Origin: Anastatus disparis
Lineage: Eukaryota; Arthropoda; Insecta; Hymenoptera; Eupelmidae
Length of the DNA: 64,000 nt
Direction: 5' to 3'
NCBI GenBank assembly: GCA_017163975.1
Contig: JAFFSR010000220.1
Span: 11,240,001-11,304,000 of the forward strand
Numbering within the stretch: the stretch's first letter is position 1; every line of letters begins with the position of its first letter. The notes beneath the pieces were generated by a model that saw only the letters and a list, made by a program, of their open reading frames with translations, was not told the origin of the DNA and searched no databases. This document shows positions 26,901 through 36,797 of the stretch, in pieces. Made by a program: the position numbers and the translations under genes.

Positions 26901-28507
26901 AATCCCGCACAAAGCTCTAATTGCGTGGTTATCGCGCGCGCAGAAGCTTTCACTCTCTCCTTCTCTTATTCCCATTTATTTTCTCTTTCTCTCTTTCACT
27001 CATTCTCAAATCGCCTTCTAAAGCCGCAAAGTTCAGGCTCGATCAATTGATTGACGCGTGCCTCATACTGCTTCTAAATACAATTGCATTATATTACTCA
27101 ATATTCTAAATAAAGTACAATTCACAGATGCTTTTACCCCACAGCGATGCTTTAGATTTGAAAAAAAAGCAATATGATTGCGCGTTTGTGAGAAATTAAA
27201 TCCTGAAACGCAACAATTTTCGAAGTGATAGGGGATTTTTATTTTTAAAAAGATTCAATCGCTTTGACAGGAACTGAAAAAAAGAGGAAAAAATTAAAAC
27301 TATAACGAAAAGGGAAAGCTGAGATTCGATTTGAAAAATTTATTTTTCCACACTACAATGTTTCCATATCCGTTTAGAATTTATATGTGTTATTGGCGCA
27401 ATGTTGCTATATATACTGAGGAAATACTCAAGATTATTTTACCGGTTTAACGCTCATATTTTTTGTGAAACAAATTTACCAACTTATTTGATATATTTCT
27501 TTTAATGAAGTTTATTTAGTGTGAACTGAATTCATTAATGAATATATGAAAATGAAACAATAATCATCAGTATCATAATTTCTTTTTTATTTATTATTAT
27601 TCCTACGTTATTCAGTAACTGATACAATTACAGTATATTGATAATAATACAACTGCAATCCACTGAAATGCTTAATGTATTTATGCGTAGTCTAGGTGAG
27701 CATGCAAACACAGTAATATATGCATTTACATGAGTAAATTGTAAGTTATAAAAATGTTTATAATAATAATAATAATTTAAAAAGTTTGATAATATTAGTC
27801 CTAATATGAATTATGGACTAATTATGTAATTAAAATATTATTATTTCGAATTTTATCAAAAATTTTTTTATATAAAGTAAGTTAACTATATTGATTGTAG
27901 CATATTACAAAATCATCATGGATTAAAAAAAATGTTAAATAAACAACAGTTAGACATTTTTCAGCAATATGTATACTTTTTAATTTAGTTCTAACGTATA
28001 AATCCCAATATTTAACAAATTATTCATTCAAATATCAAAATTTATTTTTCAGAAAATAAGTATGACTCAAAACGGGTCACGCTGTATGCAGATACAGAAA
28101 AACTTAACCCACACATAAGTACTACGTGCTCGACTTGCTAAGCAAAATTAATCCTTATTTGTGTAGTAAGTGTATTGCAATTCGATTAAAAGCACTCGAG
28201 CGAAATTTCAAAAGATTAACATAAATTTTCGTTACGCATGAACTTCTTATAAATAAGTCTAGCTTAGACGATCTTAAAATTTATTCCATTTACAAAATAA
28301 AATTATGCGCAAAATACAAAATTTACAGAATAATCATAATCATTTTAAAATCGAAATGCAAATATTTTTCATTGCAAATTTTATTAAAATTTTGCCTGTG
28401 CTGGGAAAAATATAGTGGAAATTATTGTTTCACTTTGGTCATGTGAAAACATAACGGTATAATACACATTACTGTAATAGAAACTAGGGAAAAATTATTG
28501 TAATATT

Positions 28508-28542
28508 AATTGAATATTTTATTAAAAATAAAATATTCAATT
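28508..28542. repeat. Perfect 16-bp inverted repeat
   Basis: AATTGAATATTTTATT, AAA loop, AATAAAATATTCAATT. AT-only; may be chance or slippage in AT-rich DNA. Confidence 0.7.
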
Positions 28543-29789
28543 AAATATTTTAAAACTTTTAGATTAAATTTTTTAATATTAACTTGTGAAGCAGTAATTT
28601 TTCTTCCTTTTTATATCAATAAAACAGTTATTTTTATTATATTCCTCTTGGAGTTATAATTTTAAATTAAAAAAATTGAAATTCGTCAATAATGAATATA
28701 AAATTATAAATTATGAATAATTAAAAATTAATTATTGAAATAACGTTTATTAATTAAAACTCTAAGAATTATTGCAGAATATAATTCCGGTAATCGCTTC
28801 AAGTAGCATAGATAATGGTTTACATAGAAAGCCTGACCACATTTGTACCTATACTACTTGAATGCGGCGAAGCATTACGCTGAAATGCATTGGCTGAATG
28901 CTTTCGTGGATCGCAAAATCGATTTAGTATATAGTTTTGCACGGCTCAACTGGCTTTTCGTCGCGCTTACGAAAACCCCTTAGAGTGTGAGATTTTTTTT
29001 TCTGTTCTCTTGTTCTCAATATTTCTTTTTTTTTTTAACATTCTTTCTTTTACTCTGTTATATGACAAATGGTGGGTGAGCAAATTTATTGGTACTGTGG
29101 TGTCAGCACGAAAAAAAAGAAGTGAAAATCCAATTTCTCGTACTTCAGTTATTCGTCTGCACTTTTCTTTATATTTCACTTGTAGTGTTCTAATTTTTTT
29201 TCGTTATGTAAGGAAATAAGAAAATTAAAAAAATACGTCGGTACAACGAGTTGGTGAGTAGAAAATGTAATTGGATGCGTACAGCATGGATAAGGATGAT
29301 GTTATGGTATTAAAGTTAATTAACGTCGACTACTTGTTTGTCTAAAAACTCTGAAGAAAATTCTAACGCTACTTCTTCTTTCATGCTGTAAATTAAAAAC
29401 ATTAGACGATTCAACTAGTTTGAAAAATTTTCTTAAATAACATTTGTCTAGAGTAGAATTCTTAGAGTTAGGATTCAGCTACAGGATTGAAGATCTTAAG
29501 CTGATATTTGTTTTTTATGAAAAAGAATAAAAATTTCATTATTTATAGGACTTATTTCAATGTTTAGATATATATTCAAAATTTTTTTCACGGATCAAAA
29601 AAATATTCAGTTGTAGGGAAATGGTCAAAACATATTAAACTTTAACTTCATGCAGTTAATTTATGCTGACAGGAAGAGCTTTTTACTCACTCTCAGTTTT
29701 GATGGATAGCGTTAGTTTCGAAACTTCTCATGTTGTCTAATAAAATTAAACTTATACACTTACACACATACGCATATACACACAAACAT

Positions 29790-29792
<3 letters not shown>

Positions 29793-29825
<33 letters not shown>
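29793..29825. repeat. (AT)n microsatellite, ~33 bp
   Basis: Uninterrupted AT dinucleotides with CA-rich flanks on both sides. Confidence 0.97.
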
Positions 29826-29830
<5 letters not shown>

Positions 29831-31720
29831 CACATACACTTACACATTTACACAAATAAAAATTGTAAACAATGTTACCTTGATAATTATTTGATGAAAT
29901 TGATAATATCTAAACTATTATACGAAATTTTTATACCGCAATTAACGCTATCTTTTTAGGCATATGAAAAATTAATAAGAAATTAAACATGGGAATTTCA
30001 ATATAAAATTTAAACGCTCATTTAAGTAAGTTTTAGTAAAAAAAATTCAATTAAGTCTCGCACATTCACCATTCTCTAGCATATCTCGCATAAAAAGTTC
30101 TGCTCGTTGAGTTTTTAACAGGCAATAAGTGTAAAATTAAATAAAAATAAATAAAATTACGAAACAAAATTAAAAAAAAGAAGGAAACTAAAATTCCAAC
30201 TAAAAATTATGTTTTAAGGTATAGGTAAAAAAAAGAAATTGATGTATATAATATTATTTTAAAATTTTATCAAACTAAAAGTCAATTCTAATTTCAACCT
30301 AATTTAACATGTTATACGTTTAGCTAACATCAAGATATACATTCATCTTCGTTTTCGCTGAGTCAAATTTAAAATTGAAGAGACTTTTCGATTTGCGGTT
30401 TACTCAGCGCCCAAGAGTCGTCGGCGGAACTGAAGTCGTTTGATATAAATGTGATTTTCAATCAGAAAAACGAAAAGGCACTTGTAAAAAAAAGTATGCA
30501 TTTATATTTGCAACATTTTTCAACGAATCTTACATTACGCAAATCATATTTCCTTTAACAAATAGTTTTCAATTTTCTTAATAAAAATATTTAAACATTA
30601 AAAAAAAAGTTTTATCAAATTTTATATGTGAATGTTTCTTCTAATCCAACCAAAATTCATACATTCTGTTAAACAATCAAATAACATTAGGCTAAGATAA
30701 ATTCATTTTATACAACTTTTCACAACGAGTAAAGTTAAGAATTGCTTTAAAAATATGCATTCAACAAGGAATTGTTTTTTCGTACTAACTCCCAGTTTGA
30801 AATACAATTGTCGAAACTATACAATGTGTAATCTATACTATTTGTTAGCGTAAAAGTTTTCAACGTGTGTTCTAACGTCGAAGCGGGTCCAGTATGTCGA
30901 CATTGAAATAGATAAGAGCTTCATGTGGTTCTAAAATCAGTTTCTCTAACTGCGTTGTTACTCTTTCTCTCTCGGGTACGTTTGCATATTGTCGCATGCA
31001 TGCATATTAATATTAGTTATTTTCCAACTCGTACTTTATGCAGATGTTATTTCATTTAATGCAGAGATAATTTTCTCTGATAATTAGTTTTATAACTCGG
31101 TTATGGTTGTAAATCTCATTTTTTTTTGTATAATTAGAAAATTTGCTTTTCTATTTATATAAATATTATATAATAAAATTTTTAAAATTTTACTAATTTT
31201 ACACGTATGATGTCATAAATTTACATTATATTTAAAATTTTATTTTAATAATAAATTTTATCTACTATTTTTGGATTTTTTTATTTACAGAACCATACAT
31301 CGTCTTTTTAAAATTCAAAACGACTTTTTACAGTTTTTTTTTTTTAAACACACTGACTCGGCTGGATTTAAATTCTGAATTTGTTTGGTAAAATGTTTAA
31401 AAGATTACACACGAAGTAAAAAAAAAGAAAGTTTTATTTGCAAGATAAAATTATAACGAAAAATTGCAGGAAAAGCTTTTAAAATAAATTGCTAAACTGG
31501 GTTGCTAAATTCTTTATTCTTAATTGCTTAAGTTTATAAATATATTTGCATTTTACAAAAGTCTCGTGTAAATAAAATTTAAGTAAGAGTCACACTTATT
31601 TATTAAAAATAAACTCAACACGCCACAATTTGCTTATACCAAATATCAGTAAAACTTAATTGTTGACCTTAATACATTTGTTAGACTGCATAAATTTGAT
31701 TTTAGCACGAATAGGTTTTA

Positions 31721-31779
31721 CCCTAGTATAAAATGACAAGAATTATCATTCTTGATAATTTTTGTTATTTTATACTGGG
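31721..31779. repeat. Near-perfect hairpin, ~27-bp stem
   Basis: CCCTAGTATAAAATGACAAG… pairs with …TTTGTTATTTTATACTGGG across a 4-nt loop (TTCT). One bulged T and two G·U pairs if transcribed on the plus strand. The loop is too short for a typical microRNA precursor; a tiny fold-back remnant is more likely. Confidence 0.6.
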
Positions 31780-31885
31780 ATCAATAATTTAAATAATATA
31801 AGTCTTTCGAAATTGAAAATTAAAAGGACAAAATTTTTTAAAACCCAAAGAACAATGAAAAACGCTGCCAAGTGCTTTGGCGGAA

Positions 31886-31900
31886 TGCTTTCTCATAGAG
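31886..31900. repeat. Possible left terminus of the array-bearing repeat
   Basis: TGCTTTCTCATAGAG, an inverted match to 36783-36797. Because the right end is itself palindromic, orientation is ambiguous and the pairing is tentative. Confidence 0.4.
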
Positions 31901-32181
31901 CTCTTTGAGTTTCATTAATTTTTTTATATTTATTTAAATGTGATTTTAATATTAAAAAATTGTCTAACATTAATATTTACTCATATTGTACTTTATAAAT
32001 TTCGAACATATATGCTAGCTGTTTGCTTTTTCAAGATTTATAATTTATTTTAAATCATCAAGTAATACAAAAAAATTTGTTTTATTGAAAAAATGATATA
32101 ATATAGTAATAAAAAGAATGATGACAACGAAATTTCTAATCTTTATAAAATGCAATCATATTTATACAGTTCATGTTTATG

Positions 32182-32326
32182 GCTCTATAAAAAAACTACT
32201 CTATGAATACCAATCTTCAATAGCTTCCCGTCTAGTTATACAAAAACATAGATGGCATACAAAATTTGAAGCAAATTCATCGAGTAATTTTCGAGATCTA
32301 ACTGGTTAAATAAATAACATTTTCTT
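32182..32326 (+). repeat. Tandem unit left of the PLE (interrupted array)
   Basis: About 145 bp matching the units at 35483-36630: CTCTATAAAAAAACTACTCTATGA…, CAATAGCTTCCCGTCTAGTTA, AAATTTGAAGCAAATTCATCGAGTA, then the insertion site. It is the unit that the PLE split. Confidence 0.8.
32310..32326. repeat. Target-site duplication, left copy
   Basis: ATAAATAACATTTTCTT, found again at 35466-35482 on the other side of the PLE. Seventeen of seventeen bases match; the first three of the right copy also belong to the pLTR end. Confidence 0.9.
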
Positions 32327-32328
32327 CA

Positions 32329-32358
32329 GAACTAAGAACTTGTATCAGTTCTTAGTTC
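32329..32358. repeat. 11-bp snap-back palindrome at the PLE 5' edge
   Basis: GAACTAAGAAC (32329-32339), an 8-nt loop TTGTATCA, and GTTCTTAGTTC (32348-32358), a perfect inverted repeat. The left arm is mostly outside the 271-bp repeat and absent in front of the downstream copy, so it looks like a short inverted fragment made at insertion. Confidence 0.9.
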
Positions 32359-32607
32359 GACAATATGAGTAATTCTCATGTAACTAGTTTAGTGTATGAA
32401 TTAATTTTAAGTTAGGTATGTACTGTAAAGTGAAAACTATTTTTGTGTATATTTAATTTGTTTTGTTTAATAAATTTTAATTACGTCTTTTTAGTCTGAA
32501 GAGGTCGGAAACCATACCGACGAAACGTAACAATTTTTTTAAAATGATTTTTGGATCTTATTGATTTACGAAGGCCTTACTTCCCATTGGTTGGATAAAA
32601 GTTTATA
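32337..32607 (+). repeat. Upstream terminal direct repeat (pLTR) of the PLE
   Basis: 271 bp, identical to 35198-35468 except G at 32570 versus A at 35431. It begins AACTTGTATCAG and ends GGATAAAAGTTTATA. It probably carries the promoter of the element, as pLTRs do in this class (family knowledge); no obvious TATA box is decisive. The ORF starts 39 bp after it. Confidence 0.95.
32481..32530 (+). ncRNA. Hammerhead-like ribozyme fold in upstream pLTR
   Basis: Seen: helix III TTACGT/ACGTAA (32481-32486 with 32525-32530, 6 of 6 pairs), a GTC cleavage triplet with C at 32487, the core CTGAAGA (32496-32502), helix II GTCGG/CCGAC (32504-32508 with 32517-32521, 5 of 5 pairs, 8-nt loop) and GAAA (32522-32525). 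All conserved core residues of the hammerhead are there. Deviations: helix I is only an 8-nt loop-like TTTTTAGT with two weak pairs at best, and one extra G (32503) sits between the core and helix II. Hammerhead motifs in PLE repeats are established knowledge; whether this one cleaves is unknown. Confidence 0.6.
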
Positions 32608-32646
32608 TTATTTGTTTTAAATTGTGGAAGAAAAAGTTATTCTAAA

Positions 32647-34404
32647 ATGAATCACGGCGTACAACCTAGAAAGTGCCGTTCTCAAAGAGGATTGAGTTTT
32701 TATGGATTTATCTTCATAAATTTTGGTTTTCACGCAGTTCACTATCTGAAAAATTGGACAATGTTGAGACATAATTTATCAACTGCTAACGCCCATCATC
32801 AATTTTTGGTGAGATGTAAACAGTCGGGATTGATTCCTAATCATATAATGAGAGCTGATAAATCGTTAAATAGTTTTAAATTTTATAGCAATTCGGTTAA
32901 AAATAAAGTGAAAACTTTTAATTTAAGAATTCAATATAGAATTTTCAATTTCATGTTGTGTGACAGTTTCATACATTTAAATTATTTACATAAACGTTTG
33001 AACGCCTTGAAATATAAAATTAGTCATTTAAAAATAGATAAACAGTCTCTCTATAATTTTTATACAATGACTGAGAGAAAAAGTAGAAATATTTATTTAA
33101 AAAAATCTAAAATGCTCGATATTAAATTTAATAAGTTATATTGTAATAAATTTAATTCTGTTAATGAATCAGATAATGTAATTGTTAAAAATAGTTGGGT
33201 CAAAAATATTTCAGATTTTTCATTGCCAATAGAAGTAACTAATATTGTTTCTCTAGGTCCTAAGTTTAACGTCAAATCAAATATAAACAAACTCGATTCA
33301 ATAGACATAATAAAGAATGTAGAATTTAAATTAGGATTTTTAAATAATGTTGATTCAAATATTATAAACAATGTTAGATCAACAATTGTTAGAAATATTA
33401 AATATAATTTAAAAAATAGACTTCAATTGTCAGTAGAAGAGAAAAAGTTTAATAATGATTTATTGTTTACCAAAAAATTTGTAAAAGAAAACGAAAATAA
33501 TTTACTTTTTACTAGAGCCGATAAAGGAAATTTGACCGTTTGTATGAATTTATCTGATTATATTGCGAAAATGAACGTTTTATTGTCTAATGGTGACACA
33601 TACAAAGTTTGTAATAAATGTCCGTTAGCTACCATACAGAAAGAAGTATATAAATTTATGAAGATTCTAAATAATTTAGAATCTCTTGACAGATTATATA
33701 AAGATATGGAATTAACACAAACAAACACTGTGTTACCTCGTGCGTATGGACTACCAAAGATACATAAAATTAACATTCCTCTTAGACCAATCATTTCTAC
33801 TATTGGTAGTCCCATTCATAATTTAGCAAAATCTTTATATGATAATTTAAAAAAGACATTTAATATTCCGAATTCTAACATTGATAACAGTTTAAATTTT
33901 GTACATAAAATTAGAGACATTATAATTCCGAAAGACTTTTGTTTAATTTCTTTAGATGTTACTTCTTTGTATACAAATGTATCATATGAACTCGTAATGA
34001 AAAGTCTAGAAAGACGTGTAGAGTCAATTCATAATAAATGTAAAATTCCGTTTTGTGATGTTATCAGTATTACTAAGTTTTTATTTAATAATACATTTTT
34101 TACTTTTAATAATGTGACTTATCAACAAATTTATGGCACTCCTATGGGTTCTCCCATTTCACCATTATTTGCGAATATAGTAATGGACGATTTAGAGAGC
34201 GAGTGTCTTAGCATTTTAAAATTTGAACATAATATAAAACCGATCTTTTATTATAGATATGTTGACGACATAATAACTTGTATTCATAAAGATGATCTCA
34301 CAACTGTATTGAATATTTTTAATAATTATGACAAATGTATTAGATTTACGCATGAGATGGAAAAAAACAATAAAATTAACTTTTTTAGATTTAACTTTAA
34401 TTAG
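32647..34404 (+). CDS. PLE reverse transcriptase, N-terminal and catalytic part
   Basis: 585 codons from ATG 32647, the first ATG after the pLTR. Seen: a basic N-terminal region with LRHNLSTANAHHQF near residue 40; the PLE-typical RADKGN at 290-295; GLPKIHK at 368-374; RT motif A, LISLDVTSLYTN, with catalytic Asp437; motif B, GTPMGSPISPLFAN, from 497; and motif C, YVDD, at 538-541. All catalytic aspartates are present. The frame is right up to about 34380 and then runs into a false tail ending at TAG 34404: a run of six T at 34381-34386 appears to hold one base too many, since the expected FLD-LTLI continuation is found in the next frame. Role: target-primed reverse transcription of element RNA. 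Family assignment is secure; function of this copy is doubtful because of the frameshift. Confidence 0.95.
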   Translation: MNHGVQPRKCRSQRGLSFYGFIFINFGFHAVHYLKNWTMLRHNLSTANAHHQFLVRCKQSGLIPNHIMRADKSLNSFKFYSNSVKNKVKTFNLRIQYRIFNFMLCDSFIHLNYLHKRLNALKYKISHLKIDKQSLYNFYTMTERKSRNIYLKKSKMLDIKFNKLYCNKFNSVNESDNVIVKNSWVKNISDFSLPIEVTNIVSLGPKFNVKSNINKLDSIDIIKNVEFKLGFLNNVDSNIINNVRSTIVRNIKYNLKNRLQLSVEEKKFNNDLLFTKKFVKENENNLLFTRADKGNLTVCMNLSDYIAKMNVLLSNGDTYKVCNKCPLATIQKEVYKFMKILNNLESLDRLYKDMELTQTNTVLPRAYGLPKIHKINIPLRPIISTIGSPIHNLAKSLYDNLKKTFNIPNSNIDNSLNFVHKIRDIIIPKDFCLISLDVTSLYTNVSYELVMKSLERRVESIHNKCKIPFCDVISITKFLFNNTFFTFNNVTYQQIYGTPMGSPISPLFANIVMDDLESECLSILKFEHNIKPIFYYRYVDDIITCIHKDDLTTVLNIFNNYDKCIRFTHEMEKNNKINFFRFNFN

Positions 34405-34616
34405 AGAAAATAATTATTTAATAACTGATTGGTTTCAAAAATCAACAAATTCCTCTCGTTTACTGAACTTTAAATCTTTTCATACCATAGAATTAAAACG
34501 TAATATTGTTTACAATTTAACCGATAGAGCAGTTTTACTTTCAGACAAACGATTTCAAGAAAAGAATATTAATTTAATTAAAAAGTTATTGCAACAAAAT
34601 GATTATCCAAAAAAAA
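34385..34616 (+). pseudogene. PLE RT thumb/linker segment in shifted frame
   Basis: Continues the RT in the +1 frame: LDLTLIRENNYLITDWFQK followed by SSRLLNFKSFH, the region after the YVDD motif that is well conserved among PLEs. The frame stays open to 34657, but the PLE-like reading leaves it again at an eight-A run (34609-34616), where one extra A shifts to the third frame. Treated as the middle part of one gene with two single-base frameshifts, not as a separate gene. Either decay, a sequencing or assembly homopolymer error, or (least likely) programmed slippage. Confidence 0.85.
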
Positions 34617-35192
34617 TTCATTATATCATGCATAAACAAAAGATTACAAAATTATAAATACAATAATGTTAATGAAAAATCAAAACTAAGTAATTTTTCT
34701 GACTCAATATGTACAATAGCGATTCCTTTTGTTCCTCGATTATATAACCAATGCAAAAAATCGTTAAAAAAATTTAACATAAATACTATACCATTAGTTA
34801 ATAAAAAACTTGACCACATTATCAAAATTGGTAAAGATAAGCTTAAGAAAGATGATATCACTGGTATTGTTTATAAATTTAACTGTAAATCTTGTTCAGC
34901 TTGTTATATTGGGGAATCAAAGAGATCATTAAAAACAAGATTAAATAAACATAAAAAGTCTATCAATAAAAATACAGTTGTGGGTGAACACATGAAAAAA
35001 TGCTCTCATGAATTTGATTGGTCAAATACAATAATTTTAGATAAAGAATGTAACAACAAAAAGCGTAAGATATCCGAAATGTTATATATAAACGGAAATA
35101 AAAATGCGATAAATTTAAAAACAGACATAATGTATTTGCCTTCTGTTTATAAACAAATATCTAACTGTCTTTCTGATTTTCAATATAAATAG
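34617..35192 (+). CDS. PLE GIY-YIG endonuclease domain (C-terminal part)
   Basis: Open in the third frame; a nearby ATG at 34599 gives 197 codons, but the homologous reading joins from the segment upstream at about 34617. Residue numbers from that ATG: ISCINKRL near 9-16; the endonuclease signature GIVY (89-92) and CYIG (102-105); catalytic Arg114 in TRLNKH; His131; and catalytic Glu160 in KISEMLYI. Cysteines 96, 99 and 102 and Cys135/His137 fit the metal-binding additions seen in PLE endonucleases. Role: nicking of target DNA to prime reverse transcription. It ends at TAG just before the downstream pLTR. All catalytic residues I can check are intact. Confidence 0.92.
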   Translation, partial: FIISCINKRLQNYKYNNVNEKSKLSNFSDSICTIAIPFVPRLYNQCKKSLKKFNINTIPLVNKKLDHIIKIGKDKLKKDDITGIVYKFNCKSCSACYIGESKRSLKTRLNKHKKSINKNTVVGEHMKKCSHEFDWSNTIILDKECNNKKRKISEMLYINGNKNAINLKTDIMYLPSVYKQISNCLSDFQYK

Positions 35193-35197
35193 ACAAC

Positions 35198-35468
35198 AAC
35201 TTGTATCAGTTCTTAGTTCGACAATATGAGTAATTCTCATGTAACTAGTTTAGTGTATGAATTAATTTTAAGTTAGGTATGTACTGTAAAGTGAAAACTA
35301 TTTTTGTGTATATTTAATTTGTTTTGTTTAATAAATTTTAATTACGTCTTTTTAGTCTGAAGAGGTCGGAAACCATACCGACGAAACGTAACAATTTTTT
35401 TAAAATGATTTTTGGATCTTATTGATTTACAAAGGCCTTACTTCCCATTGGTTGGATAAAAGTTTATA
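35198..35468 (+). repeat. Downstream terminal direct repeat (pLTR) of the PLE
   Basis: 271 bp copy of the upstream repeat, offset by exactly 2,861 bp, with one base difference. It starts 5 bp after the stop codon of the endonuclease frame (TAG, 35190-35192). The near identity of the two copies suggests a recent insertion or strong copying between the repeats. Confidence 0.95.
35342..35391 (+). ncRNA. Hammerhead-like ribozyme fold in downstream pLTR
   Basis: Exact copy of the fold at 32481-32530: helix III TTACGT/ACGTAA, GTC site, CTGAAGA core, helix II GTCGG/CCGAC, GAAA. With one motif per repeat, self-cleavage of a read-through transcript would release a unit of 2,861 nt; that is inference. 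Confidence 0.6.
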
Positions 35469-35482
35469 AATAACATTTTCTT
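35466..35482. repeat. Target-site duplication, right copy
   Basis: Same 17 bases as 32310-32326. The host tandem unit resumes directly after it (TTCAAAATTTC...), which confirms the insertion point. Confidence 0.9.
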
Positions 35483-36630
35483 TTCAAAATTTCTTTTTCA
35501 AAATTTTAAAAATGCTCTAAAATTAAAACTACGCTATGAAAATCAATTTTTGAAAATTTCCCTTCTTTTGGCAGTCGCAAATAATTTCCCTGCAATTTTT
35601 AGAACAAATCTATCGAGTACTTTACGTAGAATAAAAAAAAATAAGAAAAGAAGAATCGAAATTTTTTTTTAAATCTTTAAAATTCTCTAAAATTGTAACC
35701 ACGCTAAGAAAATTAGTTTTCAAAAGCTTATTTTTTCCAGACAATAGCGAATTAATTGTATAAAAATTTTGGAGAAAATTTATAGTATGGTTAACGCAAA
35801 AAAGAAAATAAATGAAAAATAAAAATTTTTTTGAAAATTTTCAAAGTGCTCTAAAATTAAAACTGCGCTGAGAAAATTAGTTTTCCAAAGCTTGTTTTCT
35901 TCAGACAGTAGCGAATTAATTGCATACAAATTTTGGAGCAAATCTATCAAATGGTTTTTGTAAAATAGAAAAAAATTAAAAATAAAAATTTTTTAAAAAA
36001 TTTTAAAAATGCTCTAAAATTAAAAGTGCGCTAAGAAAATTAGTTTACAAAATTATTTATTCTTTTGGCAGTCGAAATTAAGTTCCATACAAATTTTCGA
36101 ACAAATTCTTTGAGTAGTTTACGTAAAATACAAAAAAAATGAAAAATCGAAATTTTTTTAAAATTCTTAAAATGATTCTAAAAAAAGAACTACGCTAAGA
36201 AAACCAATTCTCAATAGCTTCCGCACCAGTTCATCAAAAAATTGAATCGTATGGAAAATTTGAAATAAATCCATCGAGTAGTTTTTAAGATTTTATTGGC
36301 TTAATAAATAGAAACATTTTTTTTTTTAAATTTCAAAATGCTCTAAAATTAAAACTAAGCTAAGAAAATCAGTTTTTAAAAATTTATTTTATCCGGGCAA
36401 TCACAAATAAATTCCATGCAAATTTTGAAGCAAATTCATCGAGTAGTAAACAAAAAAAAACCAAAAAACGAAAAATCGAATTTTTTTTTTTTTTTTTTAA
36501 AACTTTAAAATGAACACTACGCTAGAAGAACCAATTATCAATAGCTTCCCAGCAAGTTAGTCACAAAACTAAATTCCATGCAAAATTAGAAACAAATCCA
36601 TCGAGTAGTTCTCGAGATACAGTTTACTAA
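35483..36630 (+). repeat. Array of ~165-bp tandem units, about seven copies, diverged
   Basis: Units begin near 35487, 35660, 35825, 35990, 36152, 36314 and 36480. Each carries a poly-A/T stretch, then GCTCTAAAATTAAAACTACG, CTAAGAAAA, and near its end AATCTATCGAGTAGTTT or a close variant. Units differ by roughly 15-30 % by eye, so the array is much older than the PLE inside it. Two unit types alternate: one with a CTTTTGGCAGTCG-like middle and one with CAATAGCTTCC. Confidence 0.85.
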
Positions 36631-36644
36631 CTGAATTCATACAT

Positions 36645-36645
<1 letters not shown>

Positions 36646-36674
<29 letters not shown>
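36646..36674. repeat. (CA)n microsatellite at the end of the tandem array
   Basis: About 29 bp of uninterrupted CA/AC, followed by CATACATACAGACATTTTCTG. The tract joins the array to the palindromic end at 36777. Confidence 0.95.
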
Positions 36675-36679
<5 letters not shown>

Positions 36680-36776
36680 TACAGACATTTTCTGGAAACC
36701 ACTTTTTTCGACTCACCGAGTTCAAATACGTACAAATTAATGAAAAAATAGAAAAAAATTTTTTTTATCGATACAA

Positions 36777-36797
36777 TGCTTTCTCTATGAGAAAGCA
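36777..36797. repeat. Palindromic end of the array-bearing repeat
   Basis: TGCTTTCTC, a 3-nt centre, GAGAAAGCA. The 15 bases TGCTTTCTCATAGAG at 31886-31900 match the reverse complement of this site, so the two may be the ends of one larger repeat (31886-36797) that carries the tandem array. Confidence 0.55.

Larger units (their letters stand above)
32327..35468 (+). mobile_element. Penelope-like retroelement (PLE), nearly full length
   Basis: Seen: two direct repeats of 271 bp (32337-32607, 35198-35468) with one mismatch enclose a reverse transcriptase frame and a GIY-YIG endonuclease frame, the order RT then GIY-YIG being diagnostic of Penelope-like elements. The element is flanked by a 17-bp duplication, ATAAATAACATTTTCTT, at 32310-32326 and 35466-35482 (three bases overlap the repeat end, so the true duplication is 14-17 bp). 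Ten extra bases at 32327-32336 are an inverted copy of part of the repeat. Hammerhead-like folds lie in both repeats, as known for PLEs. The coding frame is interrupted twice, so this copy as read is not autonomous unless the indels are sequencing errors. It lies antisense to the host gene, in its giant intron. Confidence 0.95.

Noticed and set aside
34328..34657. Second PLE frame as an independent gene
   Set aside because: Its first ~19 codons are out of frame with the RT and unlike PLE protein; only 34385-34616 continues the RT after the frameshift.
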